From positions 1-64,000 of the forward strand of contig JAJPOQ010000014.1 of the NCBI GenBank assembly GCA_021232515.1: a stretch of 64,000 bases of DNA, read 5' to 3'. The stretch is from Lentisphaeraceae bacterium (GTDB lineage Bacteria; Verrucomicrobiota; Lentisphaeria; Lentisphaerales; Lentisphaeraceae). Below are positions 44,008-53,788 of this stretch, piece after piece; the stretch's first letter is position 1, and the number at the start of each line of letters is the position of its first letter. The position numbers and the translations under genes are program-made. The notes below the pieces were generated by a model. That model saw only the letters and a program-made list of their open reading frames with translations, searched no databases and was not told where the DNA came from.

Positions 44008-46548
44008 GTGAGCGATGATTTCGACTTTGCGATGAATAACTTCACACCTAGAGCACAACAAGTGTTGATTCTAGCTAAGAGTGAAGCGCAAAAATATAAC
44101 CATGACTGCGTTGGCACTGAACATGTTCTTTTGGGATTAATCGTTCTTGGTCAAGGTGTGGCTGTCTCTGCTCTACAAGCAATGGGACTTGATCTAAATA
44201 CCGTCAGAACTGCAGTAGAAAAACTTTCGCCTCCTGGAGGCACAACGGTTCAAGAAGGCGACATACCTCTAACGCCAAGAGTTAAGAAAGTTCTTACTCT
44301 AGCAGCAAGAGAAGCGCGTTCACTGAACTATAACTACATCGGTACAGAGCACTTGCTTCTTGGTCTTCTTCGCGAAGGTGAAGGCATAGCAGCTCAAGTT
44401 CTTCGTTCTCTAAACGTTGATGCTGACTCTATCCGTCGTGAAGTTCTTAAAGCTCTCGACCCAAACTACATACCGGCAGACGCTAAGTCTCAATCAACAC
44501 CAAAAACTGAAGATGCGACACCAAGATCTACTGACATGCCTGCTCTTCGTTCTTATGGTCGTGACTTAACTGAGATGGCTCGAAATAAAGAACTTGACCC
44601 AGTTATTGGTCGTTCTAAAGAAATCGAAAGAATCATTCAAATCCTTTGTCGCCGTAACAAGAACAATCCTGTTCTTATTGGTGAAGCTGGTGTTGGTAAA
44701 ACTGCCATCGTCGAAGGTCTAGCTCAGTCGATCGTTGAAGGCGCAGTTCCTGACATACTCCGCAACAAAGCTGTTGTTGCACTCGACCTTCCGCAAATGA
44801 TTGCTGGTACTAAGTATCGTGGTCAATTCGAAGAGCGTATCAAAGCTGTCATGGAAGAAATGAAAGCTAACAAAAATGTTATCCTTTTCATCGACGAACT
44901 CCACACCATCGTTGGTGCTGGTAGTGCCGAAGGTGCGATGGATGCCTCAAACATCTTAAAACCTGCTCTTTCTCGCGGCGAGATCCAGTGTGTCGGTGCG
45001 ACTACTATGGACGAGTACCGTAAGTACATCGAAAAAGATGCTGCTCTAGAAAGACGTTTCCAGTCACTAGTTGTCAACGCTCCTTCAGTAGAAGATGCGA
45101 TCGACATTCTCAGTGGTATCGTCTACAAATATGAAGAGCACCACCACGTCAAATATACCGATGCTGCTTTAGAAGAAGCGGTAAAACTTTCTGAGCGTTA
45201 CATCACTGGTCGTCAGCTTCCTGACAAAGCCATCGATGTTATGGATGAAGCAGGAGCACGTGCTCGCATAGCTGCTATGGTTCGCCCACCAGACCTCAAA
45301 CATATCGAAGAACAAATAAATGGCATCCAAGTTCAAAAGAAAGATGCGATTGAGAATCAAAGTTTTGAAGAAGCTGCCAACTTAAGAGACAAAGAAAAGA
45401 CCCTTAAAAAGGATCTTGAAGATACTCTTGAAAAATGGAAAGAAGAAAACAACAGCAAGATCGTTACTATCGATGCGGATGAAATAAGCCACATAGTCGC
45501 GAACTTAACTGGTGTTCCAATCAAGCAGCTAGAAGAATGTGAACTTCAAAAACTTCTAAATATGGAAAAAGAGCTTGCCGGTAACATCATCGGCCAAGCC
45601 GAAGCTATTCAGTCTGTGACTCGTTCACTGCGACGCTCAAGAGCTGACCTAAAAGATCCAAATAGACCAATCGGTTCATTTATGTTCTTAGGGCCAACTG
45701 GTGTTGGTAAGACTCTTCTCGCTAAAACTATCGCAGAGATGATGTTTGGTGATGCAGATGCACTTATCCAAGTCGACATGTCTGAGTACATGGAAAAATT
45801 CAATGTAACACGCCTCACCGGTTCACCTCCAGGATACGTCGGTCACGGCGATGGTGGCGAACTTACAGAGAAAGTGAGAAGAAGACCTTACTCTGTTGTT
45901 CTTTTTGACGAAATAGAGAAAGCTCACCCAGATGTTATGAATATTATGCTACAGATCATGGAAGAAGGCATGGTAACAGATACAAATGGCGTGAAGATCA
46001 ACTTCCGTAACACTATCGTGATCATGACTTCAAATGTCGGTGCGTCTAACATTCGCAACTCTGGTATGCTCGGTTTCGGCTCTTCTGATGAAGAGATGGA
46101 GTACGAGAGACAAGTTGAGAAGCTTCAAGATGCTGCTAAGAAGCACTTCAAACCAGAGTTTCTTAACAGACTTGATGAAGTCATAGTTTTCCGTGAACTT
46201 GGCAAAGAACATCTTCGTAACATCGTTGATCTAGAAGTTTCTAAGATCGTTTCTCGTCTACAAGAAAGAGAAATGGGACTTGAGTATGACGACGAAGTTC
46301 GTGACTTCCTCATCGAAAAAGGCTATAAACCAGAATATGGTGCAAGACCTTTGAGAAGAGCTGTTGAAAGACACATAGAAGACTATCTCGCAGAAGAAAT
46401 ACTTCGCAGTAACTTCAAGGCTGGTATGAACGCCAAAGTCACTGCCGATGGTAATAAGCTTCTGTTCTTCCTAGAGAAGAAAACCGGTCGTAAAAAAGCT
46501 GCTGCTAAAAAACCAGCCGCCAAGAAACCAAAGGCCGCTAGTAAGTGA
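44008..46548 (+). CDS. clpC: ATP-dependent Clp protease ATPase subunit ClpC
   Basis: An 846-aa Hsp100 AAA+ unfoldase. Two Clp-N repeats (about 10-150) are followed by AAA module 1 with GEAGVGKT (225-232) and [17 protein letters not shown]-type coiled segment follows ([25 protein letters not shown]). AAA module 2 has GPTGVGKT (562-569) and [12 protein letters not shown]. This places it in the ClpC branch, which delivers substrates to ClpP. The tail is lysine/alanine-rich ([18 protein letters not shown]), unusual for ClpC. The GTG start has AAAAGGA upstream. It overlaps the next gene by 4 bp (GTGA). Confidence 0.94.
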   Translation: MSDDFDFAMNNFTPRAQQVLILAKSEAQKYNHDCVGTEHVLLGLIVLGQGVAVSALQAMGLDLNTVRTAVEKLSPPGGTTVQEGDIPLTPRVKKVLTLAAREARSLNYNYIGTEHLLLGLLREGEGIAAQVLRSLNVDADSIRREVLKALDPNYIPADAKSQSTPKTEDATPRSTDMPALRSYGRDLTEMARNKELDPVIGRSKEIERIIQILCRRNKNNPVLIGEAGVGKTAIVEGLAQSIVEGAVPDILRNKAVVALDLPQMIAGTKYRGQFEERIKAVMEEMKANKNVILFIDELHTIVGAGSAEGAMDASNILKPALSRGEIQCVGATTMDEYRKYIEKDAALERRFQSLVVNAPSVEDAIDILSGIVYKYEEHHHVKYTDAALEEAVKLSERYITGRQLPDKAIDVMDEAGARARIAAMVRPPDLKHIEEQINGIQVQKKDAIENQSFEEAANLRDKEKTLKKDLEDTLEKWKEENNSKIVTIDADEISHIVANLTGVPIKQLEECELQKLLNMEKELAGNIIGQAEAIQSVTRSLRRSRADLKDPNRPIGSFMFLGPTGVGKTLLAKTIAEMMFGDADALIQVDMSEYMEKFNVTRLTGSPPGYVGHGDGGELTEKVRRRPYSVVLFDEIEKAHPDVMNIMLQIMEEGMVTDTNGVKINFRNTIVIMTSNVGASNIRNSGMLGFGSSDEEMEYERQVEKLQDAAKKHFKPEFLNRLDEVIVFRELGKEHLRNIVDLEVSKIVSRLQEREMGLEYDDEVRDFLIEKGYKPEYGARPLRRAVERHIEDYLAEEILRSNFKAGMNAKVTADGNKLLFFLEKKTGRKKAAAKKPAAKKPKAASK

Positions 46549-47192
46549 TTCGAATTCTAACTTGCGCAGCTCTGATGCTACTATCAGGCTGCGTGACTCT
46601 CGATGAGTATATCCAAATAAATGGCGATGGCTCTGCCAAGATCGTCCTGAAGTACTCCATGCCTGTATCGGGCATGAAGATACTCAAAGATTCTGAGAAA
46701 GCTCTTCAAGAACTCAACAAGCAAGAAGATGGCAGCGATAAACCGCGCATCTTCGATGTTGCCAAAATGAAGGCTCACTTCAAACGCTTTAAAGACGTTC
46801 ATGTCATCTCACTTCGCGTCCATGAAGAAGATGATAAAATGAATGCCTACATAAACTTACAAATCGATGATCTACGCAAAGCTCTACGTGAAGGCCTTCT
46901 GCCATATACAAGTTTAGAGAAAGACGACAAAAACTATGTTTTTTCAGCTCTTTACCCTTTCAACCTTGGCCGTATGAAGCAGAAACCTAACAACGCTTTA
47001 AAAGACCTCGAAGTCACCTTCAAAGTGAAAACTCCTGGTGTTATAAGTGAGACAAACGCGCATAGTAACCTTGCTAACCTTGCTGAGTGGACTTATGGCC
47101 CTGGCAAAAAAAGTTTTGCTAAATCAGATGGTAAATTCACTGTAAAGTTTGATGCTTCCAAACTATCGTTCTTAGATGAGAAAAAGGACTAA
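46545..47192 (+). CDS. lipoprotein of unknown function downstream of clpC
   Basis: A 215-aa lipoprotein: the signal ends in LMLLSGC, with Cys16 as the lipidation site. The mature part starts with a small beta-rich stretch ([22 protein letters not shown]) followed by mixed alpha/beta sequence. The pattern Q-I-N-G-D-G-S-A resembles lipoproteins that report or buffer envelope state, but no family is recognised. The GTG start overlaps the clpC stop by 4 bp, so it is co-translated with clpC. Location: periplasmic face of a membrane. Confidence 0.72.
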   Translation: MIRILTCAALMLLSGCVTLDEYIQINGDGSAKIVLKYSMPVSGMKILKDSEKALQELNKQEDGSDKPRIFDVAKMKAHFKRFKDVHVISLRVHEEDDKMNAYINLQIDDLRKALREGLLPYTSLEKDDKNYVFSALYPFNLGRMKQKPNNALKDLEVTFKVKTPGVISETNAHSNLANLAEWTYGPGKKSFAKSDGKFTVKFDASKLSFLDEKKD

Positions 47193-47205
47193 GAACTTTT
47201 AGAAA

Positions 47206-49119
47206 ATGCTGAATCATTCCCAGAACCAAGTAGTTGAGCACCGTAAAGGAGCCCTTCTCGTTCTCGCCGGTGCTGGAACTGGGAAAACTCGTACTCTCAC
47301 TCACCGATATGCTGCTATGGTTGCTGAAGGTGTACAACCTGAAAGAATTCTACTCCTGACCTTTACTCGTAAAGCTGCTGCCGAGATGAATGAACGAGCT
47401 GCAAAGCTTATAGAAAATTCAGGAAAAATAGCCGACCTCCAAAACATCGGCGGCACTTTCCACGCCACTGCTTTTCGTTGGTTAAAAAGACTCAAGTTAA
47501 GTGACTCTGCTTTCAACATCATCGATGATCGAGACTGTAAAAGAATCGTCAAACTCGACCTAAAAGACGATGATAAAAAAGGCCTCGAAAACATCGGCAT
47601 GAGTCTAAAAGATTTACTTCACCTAAATAGTCTATGCGTCAATCTTCAAGAAGATGTTCACTCTGTAACTCAACGTTTTTTCCCTCATGCTGCATCTGCA
47701 AGCGAGTGGTTAAATACAAAAGTAGAACAACTCCGAAAAAGAAAAAAAGACGCCAAGCTTTTAGACTATGACGATATACTCGAAGCTTGGTTACACTGTC
47801 TCCAGTCAAAGCAAGGCGACACTATCCGTAAAGCCTATGACTACGTTATGGTCGACGAGTACCAGGACACCAGTAAAGTCCAAGTCGAAATACTCAAAGA
47901 GCTTGTCAAAAATCACGACAACATCATGGCTGTAGGTGACGACTGCCAAAGCATTTACTCTTTCCGCGGTGCACTATCCGCTCAAATGCGCGATTTTGAA
48001 AATGACTTCAAAGGTGCGGGAATCGTCAAACTTGAAGACAACTACCGTAGTAGCCAACCTATATTAGACGCCTGTAACAACATCATTTCAGAATCTCGTG
48101 AAGTTTATCCCAAAGAGCTCAACTCCGCAGACGATAAGATCGGCCCAGCACCACTCTTAACTGGCTCTCGAGACCAACACCAAGTTGCCATGCAAATAAT
48201 TGAGCGAGTGTATAACAATCTCCAACAAGGTATACCCTACCACAAACAAGCTGTTATTTTCCGATCAAGTATGCAGGCCATGAGTCTTGAAAAAGTGCTC
48301 ATACAAGAAAGAATTCCTTATAAAAAATATGGTGGCGTCAAGCTCACAGAAGCGGCTCATGTTCGCGACTTCATTTCAGTTATCAGCTGCTGCTTTACCC
48401 AAAACACTGCCGCTTGGTTGAGAGTTCTACTGCTTATTCCTGGTATCGGCGAAAAGACCGCAGAAAGACTTGTTAACCAACTCGACAAAATTGGCAGTTC
48501 CAAAATTCCCGCAAAAGCTGAGGATGTCTTTTTAGAACTCATGACGCTGACTCAAACCGAGTGGCACGATGAACCCGATCCAGTTTTTATATCCCAAGCT
48601 ATCGAGTGGTATAAAACAGTGATTCACTCAAACTATGAAGACGCCAGTACTAGAATACACGACATTCAAAATCTAGCTGGGCACCTTATGGAAGCAAAAT
48701 CCTTAAGTGACTTTGCCGCTGAGCTTCTCCTCGACCAAGTTGATCCAGACGAAGATGAAGACGAGTCTGCACTTATTTTAAGCACAATCCACTCTGCTAA
48801 AGGGAAAGAATGGGACTGTGTTTATATCATAAATGTTGCCGACGGTGCTATCCCTATACGACGCTCATCCGTCAACTTTGAAGAAGAACGCCGACTACTT
48901 TATGTCGCTATGACTCGAGCTAAAGAGCAACTCTTTTTATACTGGCCAAAGTTCAATAGCTTTCAGGACAATAAAACTAACGAGCTCTCACCATTTTTAC
49001 ATGTTCTCAACAAAAATGAGGCACCTAACAACTCCCCACAATTAACTAATTCGCCAGAAACAACAATTGACGATGATTTTTTCGATGACGACCCTATTTA
49101 CGTCTACGATCAATTTTGA
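47206..49119 (+). CDS. UvrD/Rep/PcrA-type ATP-dependent DNA helicase
   Basis: A 637-aa SF1A helicase. Motif I is AGAGTGKTRTL (21-31); motif Ia TFTRKAAAEM (about 63-72); motif II VDEYQDTS; motif III GDDCQSIYSFRGA; motif IV DNYRSS. Motif V-VI region: STIHSAKGKEWDCVY and RRLLYVAMTRAKEQLFLYWP. It unwinds DNA 3'-5' in repair or replication restart. It is about 80-100 residues shorter than typical PcrA/UvrD, mainly lacking the C-terminal extension. The gene begins 13 bp after the lipoprotein stop and may be in the clpC operon. Rep-like and PcrA-like assignments cannot be separated by eye. Confidence 0.9.
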   Translation: MLNHSQNQVVEHRKGALLVLAGAGTGKTRTLTHRYAAMVAEGVQPERILLLTFTRKAAAEMNERAAKLIENSGKIADLQNIGGTFHATAFRWLKRLKLSDSAFNIIDDRDCKRIVKLDLKDDDKKGLENIGMSLKDLLHLNSLCVNLQEDVHSVTQRFFPHAASASEWLNTKVEQLRKRKKDAKLLDYDDILEAWLHCLQSKQGDTIRKAYDYVMVDEYQDTSKVQVEILKELVKNHDNIMAVGDDCQSIYSFRGALSAQMRDFENDFKGAGIVKLEDNYRSSQPILDACNNIISESREVYPKELNSADDKIGPAPLLTGSRDQHQVAMQIIERVYNNLQQGIPYHKQAVIFRSSMQAMSLEKVLIQERIPYKKYGGVKLTEAAHVRDFISVISCCFTQNTAAWLRVLLLIPGIGEKTAERLVNQLDKIGSSKIPAKAEDVFLELMTLTQTEWHDEPDPVFISQAIEWYKTVIHSNYEDASTRIHDIQNLAGHLMEAKSLSDFAAELLLDQVDPDEDEDESALILSTIHSAKGKEWDCVYIINVADGAIPIRRSSVNFEEERRLLYVAMTRAKEQLFLYWPKFNSFQDNKTNELSPFLHVLNKNEAPNNSPQLTNSPETTIDDDFFDDDPIYVYDQF

Positions 49120-49207
49120 TGATTTTGCTATATTGCGAATTTGCGTTATAGTTACGCCTGTGTGACTGGATAATGACATAGAATTCTTGTAAGTTTTTGG
49201 AGTAGTT

Positions 49208-50338
49208 ATGGATAAAACGTTGAGACCTGCGGCAAGAGGTGAAAAACCTTCGGGCAAAGTGCCAGCAAAAAAAAAGCTCGTTATTAAAAAGCCCGCCCCT
49301 AAAGAAAATAGAGATACTCGAGTAGCAGTTGACCTGCCTCCTGCACTGTACATGGTAACAGGTAGTAGCAGTAAAGAGTTTCCTCTAGACACAGACGACT
49401 ATATGTTCACTATTGGTCGCGATGAAAATGCAACAGTCACTATTGCAGATAATGAACTTTCCCCTGAGCACCTAGTTATCATGAAAGTTAAAGACGAGTG
49501 TATTTTTATGGACAAAGGTAAGCGCGACATGCTTGCTTTCGATGGCATAAAAACTCGCCAAGCTTTCAGACCTATGGAGTCTCGCCTAGTTATACAACTT
49601 GGCAAACACTGGCTCGTTTATGAAGCAAGTAACATCGTTTCTACAGACACTGTTTCTATTGACCAAAACCTTATCGCCGATGAACTTTCTCAAAAAGCGA
49701 CTCCGGGTAAAGCCACTTTTACTTACAAAGGCAAAGAATGGTCCACTACGAAAAATAGCTGTCTGATCGGTACACACCCTATATGTGACATCCGTATTCT
49801 CAGTGACTCTGCTGCAGCTTTCACTGCGATGGTTTCTTGGAATGCCAAAGGCGTATTCATCGAAAAAATGGGCGCATGTCGTGCTGCTGTTTGTGTAAAT
49901 GGCGCTCGCATCAACAATCCAGTTAAACTCAAAGGTGACGAAGTTATAAGTATTGGCCGTGAAGAGATTCAAGTAGCCTTCGAAGGCGACGTCAATGCCA
50001 GAGCGCACTCACTCTTTAGAAAAGTTGCAGAGCGTCCGGAGCTTGCTTTAACTGTTCTAGCCGGTGCAGAGTCTAAAACTTACCCACTCGCACCAAACAG
50101 CATGTTTGGACTTGGTCGAGTCAGTACAGCCGATATACACATCGACTCTCCATCAGTTTCTAGAAGTCACTGTAAGATCATGGTTCGCGATAAACTGTTT
50201 TCTCTTCAAGATAATGAAAGTTTCAACAAAACTATCGTTAATCGTGAAGAAGTTTCTAAGACTACAGTTTTCCCTGGAGACTTAATAGAACTTGGTGATG
50301 TTGCTCTACTCGCTCACTACAACGTCTTCCGCTTCTGA
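49208..50338 (+). CDS. protein with three tandem FHA domains
   Basis: A 376-aa protein with a basic, Lys/Pro-rich N-terminus (about 1-40). Three forkhead-associated-like repeats follow. FHA1 (about 55-130): FTIGRDENATVTIADNELSPEHLVI. FHA2 (about 170-255): CLIGTHPICDIRILSDSAAAFTAMV. FHA3 (about 285-370): FGLGRVSTADIHIDSPSVSRSHCKI. Only FHA3 keeps the full GR...S..H phosphothreonine-binding pattern; FHA1 has GR with SPEH, and FHA2 lacks both. It probably binds phosphorylated partners of a Ser/Thr kinase pathway. It is cytoplasmic; no kinase is encoded next to it. Confidence 0.82.
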   Translation: MDKTLRPAARGEKPSGKVPAKKKLVIKKPAPKENRDTRVAVDLPPALYMVTGSSSKEFPLDTDDYMFTIGRDENATVTIADNELSPEHLVIMKVKDECIFMDKGKRDMLAFDGIKTRQAFRPMESRLVIQLGKHWLVYEASNIVSTDTVSIDQNLIADELSQKATPGKATFTYKGKEWSTTKNSCLIGTHPICDIRILSDSAAAFTAMVSWNAKGVFIEKMGACRAAVCVNGARINNPVKLKGDEVISIGREEIQVAFEGDVNARAHSLFRKVAERPELALTVLAGAESKTYPLAPNSMFGLGRVSTADIHIDSPSVSRSHCKIMVRDKLFSLQDNESFNKTIVNREEVSKTTVFPGDLIELGDVALLAHYNVFRF

Positions 50339-50400
50339 GACTTGATCTTGTAAATTTGCGCGCGTCCAGTTATTTTGCCTTAAATAACTGGGTGTGTTTT

Positions 50401-51720
50401 ATGATCAAAAAATTACTTTTCTGCTTATTCCTCTTTCCATTTCTGCTATCTTCTCAAGAAGTCTTTTCTCCTAAAAAAAATGACAACATCGTCTTTGCTG
50501 GTGACTCCATCACTCATCAATGCATGTACACCCAGTACATCGAAAACTTTCTCTACACTCGCTACCACGACCTAAACCTAAGTACATTTAATGCCGGAAT
50601 TAGCGGCGATAAAGCAATACACCTTCTAGATAGATTTGAAGAAGATGTAAGCTTTACTATGCCAAAGTATGTTACTGTGATGCTCGGTATGAATGATGGA
50701 CGGTATCAGCCATTTTCTCAAGAGAACTTCGACACTTATAAAAGTGACATGAGCAAAATAGTCGATAAGATAAAAGCCCTCGAAGCAACACCCATTGTCA
50801 TCGCTCCCACCATGTTCGATCAACAGCAATACCGCATAAGAAACAAAGAAAAAGACTTTTACTTCAAAAGACTCAACACTCACCCTGACTACAATGCAAA
50901 ACTCGGTATGTACACAGGTTGGATTCGTTCAAAAGCTAACGACGACAAACTCAACTTCATTAACTTTTGGGGACCGATGAACGATGTAACTGCTTTTGCT
51001 CGTACAACTCAACCAAAATTTACTCTCATGGAAGACTCCATCCACCCAAATCCTATCGGCCAGGCGGTCATGGCAGTTCAAATGGCTAAGTACTTTAAAG
51101 GAACTAGAAACTCAATTAGCTCTGTCGAAATAGATGTCAAAACCTCATCTGCTTCTAAAAATACATCCAAACACGAAGCATCATCAAAAGGTTTCGCATG
51201 CGAAGTAAAGCCACAGTTTCTTCCTTGGGTTTTACCCGCCACAGACAAACCTGGCCCTAAACCATACTTCTATAACGACAACCCAACTTTTGGCTTCAAC
51301 CAAGCTATGAAAGGCCTAAGTTTCAATCAAGAACTAATTCAGGTCATTGGCTTAAATGCTGGCACCTACTCTGTATCGATGAATGGCAAAAAAGTCATTG
51401 ACATAGTTTCTCATGTTGACCTCGCTAAAGGTATAGATATATCTCAAAACAAACTTTCCCCTACCTATCAACAGTCGCTAAAATTAGCCATGTTAAATGT
51501 CAAACGAAATGACGAAGCATTACGCCCTTACCGCAACCTACAAATTCGCATGAAAGGTCAACGCCGAAAGTTTGCCGAGCAACCAGAAAAAATCGTTGAG
51601 TTCCGCAAGTCAATTCAAGCAGACCTAGACCGCCTTAAAGCTCTGGCTGATAAGTACGAAAAAGAAATACATGAGCTTGCGACTCCACAGCCATATGTTC
51701 TTGATATAAAGGCTTATTGA
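50401..51720 (+). CDS. SGNH/GDSL hydrolase with C-terminal extension (secreted)
   Basis: A 439-aa protein starting at ATG 50401 with signal IKKLLFCLFLFPFLLSSQ; the TTG-initiated frame upstream is less likely. The catalytic blocks are FAGDSITHQ (Ser), NAGISGDKA (Gly), VMLGMNDGRY (Asn) and DSIHPNPIG (Asp and His). The C-terminal third (about 255-439) is a separate domain (FGFNQAMKGLSFNQELIQV, then a helical QRRKFAEQPEKIVEFRKSIQ), seen in many PVC hydrolases of this kind. A carbohydrate-esterase role is likely. It is a larger relative of the protein at 26167. Confidence 0.85.
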   Translation: MIKKLLFCLFLFPFLLSSQEVFSPKKNDNIVFAGDSITHQCMYTQYIENFLYTRYHDLNLSTFNAGISGDKAIHLLDRFEEDVSFTMPKYVTVMLGMNDGRYQPFSQENFDTYKSDMSKIVDKIKALEATPIVIAPTMFDQQQYRIRNKEKDFYFKRLNTHPDYNAKLGMYTGWIRSKANDDKLNFINFWGPMNDVTAFARTTQPKFTLMEDSIHPNPIGQAVMAVQMAKYFKGTRNSISSVEIDVKTSSASKNTSKHEASSKGFACEVKPQFLPWVLPATDKPGPKPYFYNDNPTFGFNQAMKGLSFNQELIQVIGLNAGTYSVSMNGKKVIDIVSHVDLAKGIDISQNKLSPTYQQSLKLAMLNVKRNDEALRPYRNLQIRMKGQRRKFAEQPEKIVEFRKSIQADLDRLKALADKYEKEIHELATPQPYVLDIKAY

Positions 51721-51723
51721 TTT

Positions 51724-51993
51724 TTAATCATCTAGCTTCTTAAGTAAAGCAACTGCTATATGATACTCTGCTTGGTCAATTGAGTAGTGATGAAGACTTT
51801 TCTTAAAGTATTCTTTTGCAAGATCCTTATTCCTAGAACGGTAGGCATCAAAACCCATGAAGAAGTTGTACTTAGGCTGGAAGATAGGCCCAAAGTTTAG
51901 TGCCTTATCAAAGTCCTCTCTGGTAATCTTCCCTAGCTGATATTCAGCATACTTGCGATAAGGGAAAATGTTAATCTTAGATAGTGACGCCTC
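51724..51993 (-). pseudogene. C-terminal piece of a TPR-rich protein after an in-frame TAA
   Basis: Minus-strand codons 51993 to 51724 read on in the same frame as the TPR-like gene ending at 51994, separated only by its TAA. They encode 89 residues such as EASLSKINIFPYRKYAEYQL and YFKKSLHHYSIDQAEYHIAV, a TPR-like helical pattern. No ATG, GTG or TTG occurs near the start of this piece, so it is unlikely to be an independent gene. Most likely the TAA is a nonsense mutation or a sequencing error. Confidence 0.65.
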
Positions 51994-53211
51994 TTAAGCT
52001 TTCTTGGCTTCGTCTTCATTTGGATTCACTAAGTAGTTAAGAATATGAGCTCGTTCATCAATAATTGGCGTCTTAGATTTAGCTATACGGGACTGAACTA
52101 AAGAGAATTTTCCAAGACAGAGAATAGTTGCTAGCTGATAATACTCAGCCTGCCTTTTATCCGCTAATTTACCAAAGGTCGCATAAGCTTTTTTATAGTC
52201 TTTAGTTGATAAGTAAAGCATCCCTTGTAAGACTTGGGCTCGAAGATGATTTGGGCTGAATTCAAAAAGATTCTTTAGTTCTTTTCGTGCCTCTTCAAAA
52301 CTACCTTTCATCATTAAAAAGCGAACAAAGTTTACATCATGCTCTATTCTATCCGCGTAGTATGTTCCAATTTCCTGAGGCCATTGTAAATCGTCAGGCT
52401 TACTTAAAGCTAAGACATTATTGACTTGACTGGAAACTAGTTTACCAACTCCCGGCTCGTATATATGGGAAGACCGCTCATCGATCTTCTTTGCGAAATT
52501 AAAATAGTCCTCCCCAATCACTGTTTGGAAGAAGTTATACTGAGAACTGAATTCCCTAAGCTCCTCATTGTAGAATCTTTTTGCGTTCTTTTTGATCTCT
52601 GGATAAAGCTTATTCCAAAAATCTCGATCTTGAAAAAGAGATAAGTACGATGCTGTTAAAGTCATCTTAAGATAATCTTTAATTGATTTCTTAAATTCAG
52701 TATTCTGAACAACTGTTTCTGCTAATTCATAATTCCCTTGAAGGACATAACAATGAACCAACTTAGTTACACACTCAAAGTTATTTTTATCGGGCTCTAA
52801 CTTTAACGCTGTTTTAAAGCACTTTATCGCCTTTGCATAAAGCCCCGTTTCTTTGTATGAAAGCCCAATAAGCAACATTGTTTTGGCCTTAAAACCACTA
52901 GCACATTTTTTATAAAAACTTGGAGCTAACGAAAGAACCTTATTATATAATCCCAAATTATAATAAATTATTAAGTCAGAAAATTTTGTCACACTGTAAA
53001 CTCTAATGGATCTTTTAAGTCTTAAAGACATATACTTATCATCTTTATGACTAAATTGTATTTTCCTAAGCTCTAGCGCATGTCGCAAAGGTTTTTTGTA
53101 GTTAGAAAATGTTAAATATGAATAATCAGGCAAGCCAGCAGGATCAAACTCTTCTGTCAGAAACGCTCCTTCAAGAGCTTCATCTTTAGGTAACTCTGAG
53201 ATCTCGCTCAA
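51994..53211 (-). CDS. TPR-repeat protein, middle part of an interrupted frame
   Basis: A 405-residue frame beginning at TTG, with no clear ribosome site. TPR-like units include AKTMLLIGLSYKETGLYAKAIKCFKTALKLEPD (about 108-140) and AQVLQGMLYLSTKDYKKAYATF. There is no signal peptide. It shares the frame with the secreted protein at 53224-53637; the two are separated by TAA and four codons. It also runs in frame into 51724-51993 past a second TAA. I read the three pieces as one TPR protein broken by two stops. As a free protein it would be a cytoplasmic scaffold. Confidence 0.6.
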   Translation of the reverse strand: MSEISELPKDEALEGAFLTEEFDPAGLPDYSYLTFSNYKKPLRHALELRKIQFSHKDDKYMSLRLKRSIRVYSVTKFSDLIIYYNLGLYNKVLSLAPSFYKKCASGFKAKTMLLIGLSYKETGLYAKAIKCFKTALKLEPDKNNFECVTKLVHCYVLQGNYELAETVVQNTEFKKSIKDYLKMTLTASYLSLFQDRDFWNKLYPEIKKNAKRFYNEELREFSSQYNFFQTVIGEDYFNFAKKIDERSSHIYEPGVGKLVSSQVNNVLALSKPDDLQWPQEIGTYYADRIEHDVNFVRFLMMKGSFEEARKELKNLFEFSPNHLRAQVLQGMLYLSTKDYKKAYATFGKLADKRQAEYYQLATILCLGKFSLVQSRIAKSKTPIIDERAHILNYLVNPNEDEAKKA

Positions 53212-53223
53212 GTATTTGAGCTT

Positions 53224-53637
53224 TTACTCATCGGAATTCTCATTACTTCCTAAAAGAATTAAATAGTCTGAGAAATTTCGCTCTTCTAATGGTTTGCGAC
53301 TAACTAATGCACGACTCTCCATAAAATATTGGTCTTCATTTTCCATAACTTTAGCTAACCAAACATAGATATAAGGGTTCTCTGGATCTAACTCCAAAGC
53401 CTTCTTTAAATCCCTTTCCATGTCCTCTTTCCTCGCTTTACCCGAAGTAAAACGAACTTTTGCTCTTGTTAAATAATAAAGTGAATTGTCCGCATCTTTA
53501 TATATAGCTTTGCCTAAGTATGACATCGTCGTTGCGTAATTTGGAAAAGACTTCTTTGCCATCTCAAAATGCTTCTCTGCAGTCTGTCCAAAACAAAAGA
53601 ATGGTAGAAGTAGTAGTAAGTAAAATCCCTTCATCAT
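53224..53637 (-). CDS. exported TPR-repeat protein, N-terminal part of an interrupted frame
   Basis: A 137-aa product with a signal peptide (MKGFYLLLLLPFFCFGQ; a second Met lies at residue 2). TPR-like segments are YATTMSYLGKAIYKDADN and MERDLKKALELDPENPYIYVWLAKVME. It ends at TAA (53224-53226), after which the same frame continues through AAG CTC AAA TAC and into the next gene. TPR proteins in the periplasm usually bind partner proteins. As a short protein it may still be functional alone. Confidence 0.65.
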   Translation of the reverse strand: MMKGFYLLLLLPFFCFGQTAEKHFEMAKKSFPNYATTMSYLGKAIYKDADNSLYYLTRAKVRFTSGKARKEDMERDLKKALELDPENPYIYVWLAKVMENEDQYFMESRALVSRKPLEERNFSDYLILLGSNENSDE

Positions 53638-53788
53638 GCCCTCATATTCATTATCTCAGTTCAAGTAAACTACACAGGTCTAAAAAGATAAAAATGGCAT
53701 TTTCTTTCTTTTCTGCCAAAAAACACTCATTTTAAAGTAAGACAAAAAGTATTTGGGTTATCTACCAAAAAGCTATTTGGAGTGTGAT

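Noticed and set aside
47301-47600. Antisense open frame of 99 codons within the helicase gene
   Set aside because: It runs opposite conserved helicase sequence, lacks a ribosome site and has Ser/Arg-rich composition typical of antisense shadows.
51994-53226. Recoding of the two TAA stops as amino acids (selenocysteine- or pyrrolysine-like)
   Set aside because: Selenocysteine uses TGA and pyrrolysine TAG. TAA is the normal stop of many genes in this window (for example 37309 and 59244), so a reassigned TAA is not credible.
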